From DASXYG01 sp036502625 (GTDB taxonomy: Bacteria > Actinomycetota > Actinomycetes > Streptosporangiales > Streptosporangiaceae), in contig DASXYG010000016.1 in the NCBI GenBank assembly GCA_036502625.1, forward strand, positions 1-64,000: DNA of 64,000 nucleotides, given 5' to 3'. Below the pieces are notes generated by a model that did no database searches, was not told where the DNA came from, and saw nothing but the letters and a program-made list of their open reading frames with translations. Made by a program: the position numbers and the translations under genes. Below, in pieces: positions 45,105 to 53,718 of the stretch. Positions within the stretch are counted from its first letter, which is position 1, and each line of letters starts with the position of its first letter.

Positions 45105-47921
45105 GTGCCGCGCAGCCGCTCGCTCACGTTCACCGACTCCGTCCGCATGCTCGATGGCGAGAGCCCCTTCGTTCGCGAGCTGGACGACCTGATCAGCCAC
45201 GCCTTCGACGCCGTCCCCGGCGGGAAGCTGGTGGCGCTGCCGTACTTCGCGTTCCGCTCGAAGCTCGTCGCGTACGGCAACAGGCTCGCCGCCGGCCTCC
45301 ACGACCGCGTGCACGGCCTCGGGCGGTACGACCGCACACAGCGGTTGTACGCCGCGCACACGGTGATCGTGATGACCGCGTTCGCCGAGGCACTCGGCGA
45401 GATGCTGGACGGGATCGACCTCACGGTCCAGCACCGCGCCGACGGGTCCGAGAGCCAGGTGAGCGAGGCACACGGCAGCCTAGTCCTGACGTTCGACAGC
45501 ACAGAGCTGCCCACGCCGTGGTCCAGCCTGGGTGACGTCGCGTCATGGCTCCCCATGTCCTACCTGAGCCTCACGCGAGAGACGGAAGCGGCGCTGCAAA
45601 CGTGGAGCGTGCGGCTCGGGAAGACCGGTAGCGAGCTGCCAGAGCTCGCCTACCGCCGTTACCTGGAGCTCTACCGGCGGCTGATCGCCGAGGCGCCGGA
45701 GTTCGCGGCCTGGGCCTACCTCGCCGAGCACGCGTCCACCCGCACGCTGGTCGCGGAGGTCGGAGGTGAGCTGCGCGCCCGGCTCGACGCGCTTACCACG
45801 GGCCTCGCGGGGGTCCCCGACCTGCTGGACGAGGTCTCCGGGCGGGCCGCCGCCAATCGCGCGCGCGCCGAGCTGGCCCGGGCGTACCAGGCTGCGCTGG
45901 AGCGTTCGGTGCTCGGGGAGACGCGGGCACCGGACGGTGTCGTACTGCCCAGCCTGGAGCGCGGCTACGTCAACCCGGCCTGCCGGGTGTCCCGGGTCCA
46001 ACCCCGTGATCTTCCGTCCGAGGATGGCTGGTGGGCCGACCAGCCTCGGTACGACGATCTGCAATCGGTGCTCGTCGCGTCGCTGACCGCCGCGGACGCC
46101 GTGGACCGTCCGCTGGTCGTCCTCGGCCAGCCGGGCGCGGGCAAGTCCGTGCTCACCCGGATGCTGGCCGCGCGCCTGTCCGACCGCGGCTTCCTGCCGG
46201 TCCGCGTCGAGCTGCGCAACGTCCCGGCGGATGCCGACGTGCAGACGCAGATCGAGCACGCCGTACGCGACACGACCGGCCGGACGATCACATGGCCGGA
46301 GATCGCGGACTCCGCGCGCGACGACGGCCTGCTCCCGCTGGTCATCCTCGACGGCTTCGACGAACTGCTCCAGGCGACCGGCGTCAACCGGTCCGACTAC
46401 CTGGAGCGGGTCGCGGAGTTCCAGCGCCGCGAGTTCGACCTCGGCCGTCCGGTCGCCGCGATCGTCACGTCCCGTACCGCGGTCGCCGACCGCATGCGCT
46501 TCCCGGACGCCTGCGTCGCGATCCGCCTCGAACCGTTCGACGAGGCGCGCGTGGCCACCTGGCTCAGCGTCTGGAACGAGGCCAACGCCGCCACGCTGGC
46601 CGCCCGCGGTGTGGCGCCGCTGGACCCCGCGCACGTGCTCCGCTTCGGCGAACTCGCGGAGCAGCCGCTCCTGCTCACGCTGCTCGCGCTGTACGACGCC
46701 GACGCGGGCGCCCTCGGCGCGGCCGACGCCGGCATCAGCCGCGCGGACCTGTACGAACGGCTCCTGACCGAGTTCGCGCGCCGCGAGGTGCGCAAGAGCG
46801 GCACGGCCCGCGACGACCCCCAGGAGCGGCAGGCGGTCACCGCGGAGATGAGCCGCCTAGAGATCGTGGCCCTCGCCATGATCAACCGTCACACCAAGGC
46901 GGTAACCGGCGCCGACCTCGACAACGACCTGGCCGCGCTGCTGTCCACCGATCCTCCGGCCCCTGGCCGCGAGACCCTGACGAAACCGCTGACCGCCGCC
47001 CAGCTCACGGTCGGCCGCTTCTTCTTCGTCCACGAGTCCCGCGCCGTCCGCGAGGGCGCCGCCGAGCACGCGTACGAGTTCCTCCACGCCACGTTCGGCG
47101 AGTTCCTCACGGCGCGCCATGTCGTGGAGGCCCTGCGTACGCTGGCCCGCGACCGCGCGTACTTCCACTCCCGCGGCCGGTCCGGCCCGCTCGACGACGG
47201 CGAACTGTGGGCGTCGCTGTCCTTCGCGGCGCTGTCCGGCACCGCGGCGACCATCGAGTTCACCGAGGGACTGCTGGCCCTGCTGCCGGACGCCGAACGC
47301 GCCTCCGTCCGCGAGCTGACCGTCGAGCTGCTCGCGGACGCCCAGTACCCGAACACCCGCCGCTCCCTCGTCACGTACGAACCGGCACGCGAACCCGCGT
47401 ACGTACGGCATGCGTACTACTCGGCGAACCTCACGCTGCTGGCGATCCTGAGCACGGGCGAGCCGCTGGACTTCCATCCCGACGGCATCGGCGTGTGGTC
47501 GGAGGCGCTGCGGATCGAGGAGAACGACGGAATGGAGGACGCCGTCCGGGTGTGCCGCGTCCCGAGCGAGCGCGGATACGCCATGCGGATCGTCCGCGAA
47601 GACGGGAGCGACGTCTCGCCGAACGATACGAGCCTGATCTCAGGGATAGGTATCCAGCCCGATCCCCTGGAACCGCTGTACAAAAGCGCGGCGCTGCCAG
47701 CGCACAGCGACGGCGGCGTGCTGATCAGGCGCGACGCGCCTTACTCGAACTGCTGCTCGCGCCCGTCGCCGCGCATGGAGCTGATCGTCGGCTGCAGATT
47801 TACGAATGGTGCCTCGCACACTCACGGCTGGTACCGGATCCGCGGTGGCTCAGGCTCATACTGCGCCAACTCCGCGAGGACCTCCCCAAACTCGATCCGT
47901 CTAACGTGGCCGATCTACTGA
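45105..47921 (+). CDS. NACHT-domain ATPase (NLR-like, NNH7-type N-terminus), C-terminus frameshifted
   Basis: The frame gives 938 residues. The N-terminal helical domain (SLTFTDSVRMLDGE ... LHDRVHGLGRYDRTQRLYAAH) resembles the NACHT N-terminal helical domain 7 of actinobacterial STAND ATPases. NACHT follows: Walker A VVLGQPGAGKS (about 338-348), Walker B LVILDGFDELL (near 414), IVTSRTAV, and YEFLHATFGEFLTARHVVEAL. Relatives are immune-type or signalling switches. After about residue 878 the sequence turns into nonsense (NCCSRPSPRMEL), while the -1 frame carries good protein to 48028. So it is truncated, or the read has an error. CACGAT 6 nt before GTG 45105 hints at a leaderless start. Confidence 0.85.
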   Translation: MPRSRSLTFTDSVRMLDGESPFVRELDDLISHAFDAVPGGKLVALPYFAFRSKLVAYGNRLAAGLHDRVHGLGRYDRTQRLYAAHTVIVMTAFAEALGEMLDGIDLTVQHRADGSESQVSEAHGSLVLTFDSTELPTPWSSLGDVASWLPMSYLSLTRETEAALQTWSVRLGKTGSELPELAYRRYLELYRRLIAEAPEFAAWAYLAEHASTRTLVAEVGGELRARLDALTTGLAGVPDLLDEVSGRAAANRARAELARAYQAALERSVLGETRAPDGVVLPSLERGYVNPACRVSRVQPRDLPSEDGWWADQPRYDDLQSVLVASLTAADAVDRPLVVLGQPGAGKSVLTRMLAARLSDRGFLPVRVELRNVPADADVQTQIEHAVRDTTGRTITWPEIADSARDDGLLPLVILDGFDELLQATGVNRSDYLERVAEFQRREFDLGRPVAAIVTSRTAVADRMRFPDACVAIRLEPFDEARVATWLSVWNEANAATLAARGVAPLDPAHVLRFGELAEQPLLLTLLALYDADAGALGAADAGISRADLYERLLTEFARREVRKSGTARDDPQERQAVTAEMSRLEIVALAMINRHTKAVTGADLDNDLAALLSTDPPAPGRETLTKPLTAAQLTVGRFFFVHESRAVREGAAEHAYEFLHATFGEFLTARHVVEALRTLARDRAYFHSRGRSGPLDDGELWASLSFAALSGTAATIEFTEGLLALLPDAERASVRELTVELLADAQYPNTRRSLVTYEPAREPAYVRHAYYSANLTLLAILSTGEPLDFHPDGIGVWSEALRIEENDGMEDAVRVCRVPSERGYAMRIVREDGSDVSPNDTSLISGIGIQPDPLEPLYKSAALPAHSDGGVLIRRDAPYSNCCSRPSPRMELIVGCRFTNGASHTHGWYRIRGGSGSYCANSARTSPNSIRLTWPIY

Positions 47922-48028
47922 TCGACACTCAAGACGGTGTGTCCACCCGGGACAGTTATCAAGTGGTCCTGGTGGCCTTGCGTGATCTCGACGAGTCGGC
48001 GTACCGCCGCGTCGTCGGCGAGGCGTAG
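47735..48028 (+). pseudogene. Detached C-terminal part of the NACHT protein (-1 frame)
   Basis: In the frame one base back, the DNA encodes LLELLLAPVAAHGADRRLQI, then YEWCLAHSRLVPDPRWLRLIL and a further 50 residues to VVGEA and a stop at 48028. This is helical, Leu-rich and far more protein-like than the tail of the main frame. The switch point lies in GCGACGCGCC at 47731-47740; one added base there would join both parts. No slippery heptamer is seen, so programmed shifting is unlikely. Confidence 0.7.
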
Positions 48029-48147
48029 CCGGAAACCCCCGGTTTGCCCAGACCCTCCTCGGATAGCCCGTGCCCCCGCCCCGGCGATACCCGTCGGTAC
48101 GGTCCGGCTGTGCGGTGAGGGCGTACACGGGCGGGAAAGGGTGGGCG

Positions 48148-49815
48148 ATGCCGACATTGGCGAGCGGGCTTCGGCTTCAGGTCAACGGGGTGGACTACGG
48201 CATTCTTGTGCTGTACTTCCTGACCGTCCTGGGGATCGGGTTCTGGGCGCGGCGGTCGATCAAGACCAGTCTGGACTTCCTGCTGTCCGGACGCGCGATG
48301 CCCGCGTGGGTCACCGGGCTGGCGTTCGTCTCGGCGAACCTGGGCGCGACCGAGATCTTCGGCATGGCGGCCAACGGCGCGCAGTACGGCGTGATGACCG
48401 TGCACTACTACTGGATCGGCGCCGTTCCCGCGATGGTGTTCCTCGGCATCGTGATGATGCCGTTCTACTACCGGTCCAAGGTGCGCAGCGTCCCCGAGTT
48501 CCTGCGGCTGCGATTCAACCGGTCCACGCAGTTCCTGAACGCGATCACGTTCGCCATCGCGCAGGTGCTCATCGCCGGCATCAACCTGTACGCGCTCTCG
48601 CTGGTCATGGACGCGCTGCTGGGCTGGCCGCTGTGGCTGTCGATCGTGGTCGCGGCCGCGTTCGTCCTCGTGTACATCACCCTCGGCGGCCTGTCCTCGG
48701 CGATCTACAACGAGGTTCTGCAGTTCTTCGTGATCCTCGCCGGGCTGATCCCGGTGACGGTGCTCGGCCTGGTCAAGGTGGGCGGCTTCAGCGGCCTGGT
48801 CGAGAAGGTCCGCGACCACTCGCCGCTCGGCGAACCCGGCCTGCACGCCTGGAAGTTCACCGGGTTCGGCACGTCCAACCCGATGGCCACCAACTGGCTC
48901 GGCATCATCCTCGGCCTGGGCTTCATCCTGTCGTTCGGCTACTGGACGACGAACTTCGCCGAGGTGCAGCGCGGCCTGTCCGCGCGGAACACCAGCGCGG
49001 CCCGCCGTACGCCGATCATCGCGGCGTACCCGAAGCTGCTCATCCCCGTCCTGACGGTCATCCCGGGCCTGGTCGCGCTGGTGACCGTGCACGGGCTCGG
49101 CGCCAAGTCCGGCGACCTGCAGTACAACAACGCGATCCCGCTGCTGATGAACGACTTCCTCCCGAACGGCGTGCTCGGGGTGGCGCTGACCGGGCTGCTC
49201 GCGTCGTTCATGGCCGGCATGGCCGCGAACGTCAGCGGTTTCAACACGGTCTTCACGTACGACATCTGGCAGGAGTTCATCAAGAAGAACCTGCCGGACC
49301 GCTACTACCTGAACGTCGGCCGGATCGTCACGGTCGTGGGCGTCATCCTCGGCATCGGCACCGCGTTCATCGCCGCCGGCTACAGCAACATCATGAACTA
49401 CATGCAGTCGCTGTTCTCGTTCTTCAACGCGCCGCTGTTCGCCACGTTCATCATCGGCCTCTACTGGAAGCGGATGACGGCGTGGGCGGGGTTCTGGGGA
49501 CTGCTCTGCGGCACCATCGCGCCGATCGTGTCGTACCTGCTGTACAAGGTCGGCGTCATCGACTTCGGTACGGAGCTGAACGCGAGCTTCTACAACGCGG
49601 GCCTGGCGTTCGTCGTGGACGGCATCGTGACGGTCGTCGTCACGCTGGCGACCACGCCGAAGCCGCGCGAGGAGCTGCGCGGCCTGGTCTGGGGCCTGCC
49701 GGCGCGCGGTTCGGGCGACGCCCTGGTCGGGGACGACGTGTGGTACCGCTCGCCGGCCCTGCTGGGCTCGGTCGCGGTGATCCTGGCCCTTGCCTTCTAC
49801 ATCCCGGTGTTCTAG
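48148..49815 (+). CDS. Sodium:solute symporter (SSS family, galactose-type)
   Basis: A 555-residue protein with about 13-14 membrane helices. Signature pieces are DFLLSGRAMPAWVTGLAFVS, ANLGATEIFGMAANGAQYGV, GGLSSAIYNEVLQFFVIL, FGYWTTNFAEVQRGLSARN and FMAGMAANVSGFNTVFTYD. This is the SSS fold, nearest to sugar (SGLT-like) carriers; substrate not certain. ATG 48148 follows GAAAGGG. A small membrane protein gene follows after 12 bp and is probably a partner. Confidence 0.92.
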   Translation: MPTLASGLRLQVNGVDYGILVLYFLTVLGIGFWARRSIKTSLDFLLSGRAMPAWVTGLAFVSANLGATEIFGMAANGAQYGVMTVHYYWIGAVPAMVFLGIVMMPFYYRSKVRSVPEFLRLRFNRSTQFLNAITFAIAQVLIAGINLYALSLVMDALLGWPLWLSIVVAAAFVLVYITLGGLSSAIYNEVLQFFVILAGLIPVTVLGLVKVGGFSGLVEKVRDHSPLGEPGLHAWKFTGFGTSNPMATNWLGIILGLGFILSFGYWTTNFAEVQRGLSARNTSAARRTPIIAAYPKLLIPVLTVIPGLVALVTVHGLGAKSGDLQYNNAIPLLMNDFLPNGVLGVALTGLLASFMAGMAANVSGFNTVFTYDIWQEFIKKNLPDRYYLNVGRIVTVVGVILGIGTAFIAAGYSNIMNYMQSLFSFFNAPLFATFIIGLYWKRMTAWAGFWGLLCGTIAPIVSYLLYKVGVIDFGTELNASFYNAGLAFVVDGIVTVVVTLATTPKPREELRGLVWGLPARGSGDALVGDDVWYRSPALLGSVAVILALAFYIPVF

Positions 49816-49827
49816 GGGGAGACAGCG

Positions 49828-50187
49828 ATGACGGACGAGAACGACAGCACCCCCGGCCCCGACGAGACGCCGGGCGGTGAGGGCAGCGCGAGCGACGCCC
49901 AGGGGCAGGCCGAGCAGGTCGACGCGATGCTGGCCGAGTCGGCCACCGCGGTGCGCCTGTTCGACGTGCGCCGCATCATCGGCGGCCTGTTCGTGATCTA
50001 CGGCCTCGTGGTCGGCATCATCGGCCTCACCAACGGTCCGGCGGAGATCCACAAGGCCGAGGGCGTGAACATCAACCTGTGGACGGGCATTGGCATGCTC
50101 GTCCTCGGCCTGCTGTTCCTGCTCTGGCTGGTGCTGAGCCCGGCCAAGGCGCCGGACCGCGCCACCATCGAGGCGGAGAACCAGTAG
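49828..50187 (+). CDS. Small two-helix membrane protein linked to the symporter
   Basis: A 119-residue protein with an acidic, flexible start (DENDSTPGPDETPGGEG), then FDVRRIIGGLFVIYGLVVGIIG and LWTGIGMLVLGLLFLLWLVL as two membrane helices. The loop has NGPAEIHKAEGVNINLW. Genes of this type often follow SSS symporters in actinobacteria, so it is likely an accessory subunit; the role is unknown. ATG 49828 with GGGGGAGA upstream, co-transcribed with the symporter. Confidence 0.8.
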   Translation: MTDENDSTPGPDETPGGEGSASDAQGQAEQVDAMLAESATAVRLFDVRRIIGGLFVIYGLVVGIIGLTNGPAEIHKAEGVNINLWTGIGMLVLGLLFLLWLVLSPAKAPDRATIEAENQ

Positions 50188-50386
50188 CGCGTACACGGCC
50201 CGTCCGCGGAATTCCACGTCTCGCATCGTGAGATAGTTGGACGTCCGACTATACGGCGCGCATCTCGGGTCGGTAACGTCGCACGCGTTATGCGGCACGG
50301 TTCCCGTACGTCGGCAGTGTCGGCGCCGTACACCTCCTGACCTGCCGCGGCTCCGGCCGATCCCGAGCTCCCTGGAGGGGTCACCC

Positions 50387-50473
50387 ATGTACGACGAGTC
50401 CGAGGAAGAAGTCCGCCGCGCCCTGCAGACCGCGCTCGACCGGCGCGACAACGGCGGTTCCGGCGACGCCTGA
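50387..50473 (+). CDS. Small acidic protein, 28 residues
   Basis: MYDESEEEVRRALQTALDRR then DNGGSGDA. ATG 50387 has a near-ideal ribosome site GGAGGGG 6 nt upstream. The peptide would form one amphipathic helix with a flexible tail. It stands alone between the symporter pair and leuB, with 199 bp upstream that could hold its promoter. Not recognised; the strong site and helix pattern support it as real. Confidence 0.5.
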   Translation: MYDESEEEVRRALQTALDRRDNGGSGDA

Positions 50474-50605
50474 CGCCGGGTGATCGCGCTCACGTGCGCG
50501 GGCGTTCCGCCCGTACGCGCGCGGGGCGTAGGATCGCGACAGCGGTCGGCGTCCGCGCAGTGAGACCGTTGCCCAGTAGCTGAGACGAGCAGTAAGAGAA
50601 CCCCT

Positions 50606-51658
50606 ATGTCCTCACGCACCATCCGGTTGGCCGTCGTGCCCGGTGACGGCATCGGCGAAGAGGTCGTCGCGGAGGGCCTGAAGGTCCTCGACGCGGCGGC
50701 GGGTGCTGACGCGTCGTTCGACACCACCACGTTCGACCTGGGCGCGAAGCGCTACCACGCGACCGGCGAGACGCTCTCCGACGACACGCTCGCCGCCCTG
50801 CGCCGCTACGACGCGATCCTGCTCGGCGCCATCGGCGACCCGAGCGTGCCGAGCGGCGTCCTCGAGCGCGGCATGCTGCTGCGCCTGCGCTTCGAGCTCG
50901 ACCACTACGTCAACCTCCGCCCGGTGCGGCTCTACCCGGGCGTGGCCACCCCGCTGGCCGACACCCCGCCGGAGAACATCGACATCCTCGTCATCCGCGA
51001 GGGCACCGAGGGGCCGTACGCCGGGGCCGGCGGCATCCTGCGCCGCGGCACCCCCGCCGAGGTGGCCACGCAGGAGAGCCTGAACACCGCGTACGGCGTG
51101 GAGCGCGTCGTGCGCTACGCCTTCGAGAAGGCCACCGCCCGCCCGCGCAAGAAGCTGACGATGGTGCACAAGACCAACGTCCTGACGTACGCGGGCGACC
51201 TCTGGCAGCGCACCACCAACGCGCTGGCCGCCGAGTACCCCGACGTCGAGGTCGACTACTGCCACATGGACGCCGCGTCCATGTTCTTTGTCACCCAGCC
51301 CGAGCGGTTCGACGTCGTCGTCACCGACAACCTGTTCGGCGACATCATCACCGACCTCGGCGCGGCCATCGCGGGCGGCATCGGCCTGGCCGCGAGCGGC
51401 AACATCAACCCCGAGCGCACCGCGCCGAGCATGTTCGAGCCCGTGCACGGCAGCGCGCCGGACATCGCGGGCCAGGGCAAGGCCGACCCCACGGCGACGA
51501 TCCTGTCCGCCGCGATGATGCTGGACCACCTCGGTCTCGACAAGGCCGCCGAGCGCGTCGAGCGCGCCGTCGCCGACGACCTCGTCGAGCGCGAGGGCGC
51601 CGCCGCGCGCGGCACCGGCGAGATCGGCGACGCCATCGCCGGCCGAGTAGCCGGGTAG
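50606..51658 (+). CDS. leuB: 3-isopropylmalate dehydrogenase
   Basis: A 350-residue beta-decarboxylating dehydrogenase: AVVPGDGIGEEVVAEGLKVL, ILLGAIGDPSVPSGVLERG, VIREGTEGPYAGAGG, THKTNVL-like MVHKTNVLTYAGDLW, and the Mg-binding VVTDNLFGDIITDLGAAIAGG. Third step of leucine synthesis. ATG 50606 follows AAGAGAA. A strong hairpin follows the stop. Confidence 0.96.
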   Translation: MSSRTIRLAVVPGDGIGEEVVAEGLKVLDAAAGADASFDTTTFDLGAKRYHATGETLSDDTLAALRRYDAILLGAIGDPSVPSGVLERGMLLRLRFELDHYVNLRPVRLYPGVATPLADTPPENIDILVIREGTEGPYAGAGGILRRGTPAEVATQESLNTAYGVERVVRYAFEKATARPRKKLTMVHKTNVLTYAGDLWQRTTNALAAEYPDVEVDYCHMDAASMFFVTQPERFDVVVTDNLFGDIITDLGAAIAGGIGLAASGNINPERTAPSMFEPVHGSAPDIAGQGKADPTATILSAAMMLDHLGLDKAAERVERAVADDLVEREGAAARGTGEIGDAIAGRVAG

Positions 51659-51686
51659 GGCGCGCCGGCTCCGACGTACGAGCATC

Positions 51687-51720
51687 CCCGGGCGCGCCCT
51701 CGTGGCGCGTCCGGGTTCTC
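51687..51720 (+). terminator. Terminator after leuB
   Basis: CCCGGGCGCGCC (51687-51698) pairs with GGCGCGTCCGGG (51704-51715) with one G-U pair and a 5-nt loop, followed by TTCTCT. Confidence 0.75.
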
Positions 51721-51814
51721 TCATGTCCGGGGCGCCTCGATGAGCGAGGGGAGACGGCAGGGAATAACAATGGGGGTGCGGCACCGTCGCCGCGCCGCGC
51801 AGGGAGGAACAGCG

Positions 51815-52924
51815 ATGACGAGCACGACCACGCCGATGGAGTTCGACCTCCGCATCCGCGAGGACCGCTTGCCGGCGGCCGAACGCGAGCGGCGGATGGC
51901 CGAGCCCGGGTTCGGCCAGGTCTTCACCGACCACATGATCACCATCCGGTGGTCCGAGGGACAGGGCTGGCACGACGCGCGCCTCGAGGCGTACGGGCCG
52001 CTCTCACTCGACCCGTCCAGCACCGTCCTTCACTACGGGCAGGAGATCTTCGAGGGGCTGAAGGCGTACCGCAGGTCCGACGGCACGATCGCCGCGTTCC
52101 GCCCGGACGCCAACGCCGCGCGGATGAACCGCTCGGCCGCCCGCATGGCCATGCCCGAGCTGCCCGTGGAGACGTTCGTGCGGGCGCTGGAGGTGCTGGT
52201 GGACGCCGACCACGACTGGGTGCCCACCCGGGAGGGCCACAGCCTCTACCTGCGGCCGTTCATGATCGCCACGGGGGTGGGGCTCGGCGTGAACCACGCG
52301 TCGAGCTCGTACCTGTTCGTGGTCATCGCCTCGCCGTCCGGTTCGTACTTCTCCGGTGAGGCGCGCGCCGTCTCGGTGTGGCTGTCGCGGCAGTTCAGCC
52401 GCGCGGCGCCGGGCGGCACGGGCGCCGCGAAGTGCGGCGGCAACTACGCGGGCAGCTTCGCCGGGCAGGCCGAGGCGCTGGCCAACGGCTGCGACCAGGT
52501 CGTGTGGCTGGACGCCACGGAGCACCGCTGGGTGGAGGAGATGGGGACGAGCAACCTCTTCTTCGTCTACGGCTCCGGCCCCGACGCGCGGCTCGTCACG
52601 CCCGGCCTCACCGGCACGCTGCTCCCCGGCGTGACCCGCGACTCCCTGCTCCGCCTCGCCCCCGACCTCGGCATCCCCGCCGAGGAGGGCGCGATCTCCG
52701 TGGAGCAATGGCGCGACGACTGCGCTTCCGGCGCGCTCACCGAGGTGTTCGCCTGCGGCACGGCCACGGTGGTCACGCCGGTGGGCCACGTGAAGAGCGA
52801 GTCGGGGGAGTGGGCCATCGGCGACGGCAAGCCCGGCGCGGTGTCCGGCCGGCTGCACGAGGAGCTGCTCGGCATCCAGGAGGGCAGCCGCCCCGACCCG
52901 TACGGCTGGCTGCACAAGCTGTAG
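51815..52924 (+). CDS. ilvE: Branched-chain amino acid aminotransferase
   Basis: A 369-residue fold-type IV PLP enzyme: STVLHYGQEIFEGLKAYRR, the PLP Lys in GGTGAAKCGGNYAGSF, VWLDATEHRWVEEMGTSNLFFV and LTGTLLPGVTRDSLLRLA. Last step of Val, Leu and Ile synthesis. ATG 51815 follows AGGGAGGA. Sits apart from ilvBNC but in the same branched-chain cluster with leuB and cimA. Confidence 0.96.
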   Translation: MTSTTTPMEFDLRIREDRLPAAERERRMAEPGFGQVFTDHMITIRWSEGQGWHDARLEAYGPLSLDPSSTVLHYGQEIFEGLKAYRRSDGTIAAFRPDANAARMNRSAARMAMPELPVETFVRALEVLVDADHDWVPTREGHSLYLRPFMIATGVGLGVNHASSSYLFVVIASPSGSYFSGEARAVSVWLSRQFSRAAPGGTGAAKCGGNYAGSFAGQAEALANGCDQVVWLDATEHRWVEEMGTSNLFFVYGSGPDARLVTPGLTGTLLPGVTRDSLLRLAPDLGIPAEEGAISVEQWRDDCASGALTEVFACGTATVVTPVGHVKSESGEWAIGDGKPGAVSGRLHEELLGIQEGSRPDPYGWLHKL

Positions 52925-53090
52925 CCGTACGACGGGGTTCCGGCGGCCGGTCGCCCATCGGGTGGCCGGCCGCCGCAATTGCGCGCCGCGTCAATTACTT
53001 TGCGTGCAAAGATCGTCACGATTCGTGGGACGCGACAGGTTGGGAGGGGTAGGTTCACGTCTCGTCCCCGAAGCGATACGCGGAGTGAAA

Positions 53091-53474
53091 GTGGCCAACG
53101 AAGATCCCCCCTCCGACCTCGACCTCGTCGTGGTCCTGAACCAACCGCACACGCCCGTACGCAAGTCCGGCCCGCAGCCGTCCGCCCCGCACGCCCCGTA
53201 CGTCCCGTCGCCCGCGCCGCCCACCGCGGCCGACCCGCCCCCGGCCCGTACGGAGCGGCGTGCGCCCGAGGACATCGCGCCCGAATGGTGGACGGCGATG
53301 TCCCGTACCGACGGCGTGGACGAGCCCGAGCGCATCGGCCGCATCCCCCGCCCCGCCCTGCCCCCGGACGGCACCGCGGACGCCGCGCACCGCCGCCCCC
53401 TCGGCATGCTGGCGCTCGCGTCCCTGCTCGGCGTGCTCGTCTTCGCCGGCGTCCTCACCCATTTCCTGAGCTGA
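53091..53474 (+). CDS. Hypothetical tail-anchored protein, Pro-rich
   Basis: A 127-residue protein: a short acidic start (ANEDPPSDLDLVVVLNQPHT), a long Pro/Ala-rich stretch, an APEWWTAM-like segment, and one C-terminal membrane helix (LGMLALASLLGVLVFAGVLT) with almost nothing after it. GTG 53091 has GGAG 5 nt upstream. The helix at the very end suggests a tail-anchored protein facing the cytoplasm. No family recognised. Confidence 0.6.
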   Translation: MANEDPPSDLDLVVVLNQPHTPVRKSGPQPSAPHAPYVPSPAPPTAADPPPARTERRAPEDIAPEWWTAMSRTDGVDEPERIGRIPRPALPPDGTADAAHRRPLGMLALASLLGVLVFAGVLTHFLS

Positions 53475-53567
53475 CGACAGCGGGTGCCGCCGTCGATGGC
53501 GGCGGTGCCCGTCCATATCGTGAGACGGATGTGTCATGCGGCGTACGCCTGTGCGACACTCGTCAAC

Positions 53568-53609
53568 GTGTCGACCAGCCTGATCATTATCGGCGGGCGC
53601 GCTGGCTGA
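53568..53609 (+). CDS. cimA leader peptide MSTSLIIIGGRAG
   Basis: A 13-codon ORF, GTG start, with Leu-Ile-Ile-Ile (53580-53591) in a row and its stop directly after the left arm of a hairpin. Start, ending (GRAG) and layout match the ilvB leader. The Ile-rich control codons suit a gene for isoleucine precursor synthesis. No clear ribosome site; GACACT 7 nt upstream could be the -10 of a leaderless start. Confidence 0.8.
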   Translation: MSTSLIIIGGRAG

Positions 53610-53665
53610 AGAATCGGACCGCCAGCGCGCAGACCTCTCACGTCCGTGAGGGGTCTTTTGTTTTT
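53597..53665 (+). terminator. cimA attenuator: hairpin at leader stop plus intrinsic terminator
   Basis: First hairpin: GCGCGCTGGC (53597-53606) with GCCAGCGCGC (53621-53630), both perfect. One base later the terminator starts: GACCTCTCAC (53632-53641), loop GTCC, GTGAGGGGTC (53646-53655, one G-U pair), then TTTTGTTTTT. The gap between the two hairpins (1 nt) is the same as upstream of ilvB. A stalled ribosome on the Ile codons would favour the first hairpin, which crowds the terminator. Confidence 0.8.
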
Positions 53666-53718
53666 CCCGCACCCGGCGGTCGCCACCATCAACGATCATC
53701 CGAAGGAGCACAGGCATC

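Noticed and set aside
47731..47745. Programmed ribosomal frameshift in the NACHT gene
   Set aside because: No slippery heptamer and no clear stimulating structure; a simple mutation or read error is more likely.
50474..51814. Third attenuator before leuB or ilvE
   Set aside because: No short ORF with branched-chain codons followed by paired hairpins was found in either upstream region.
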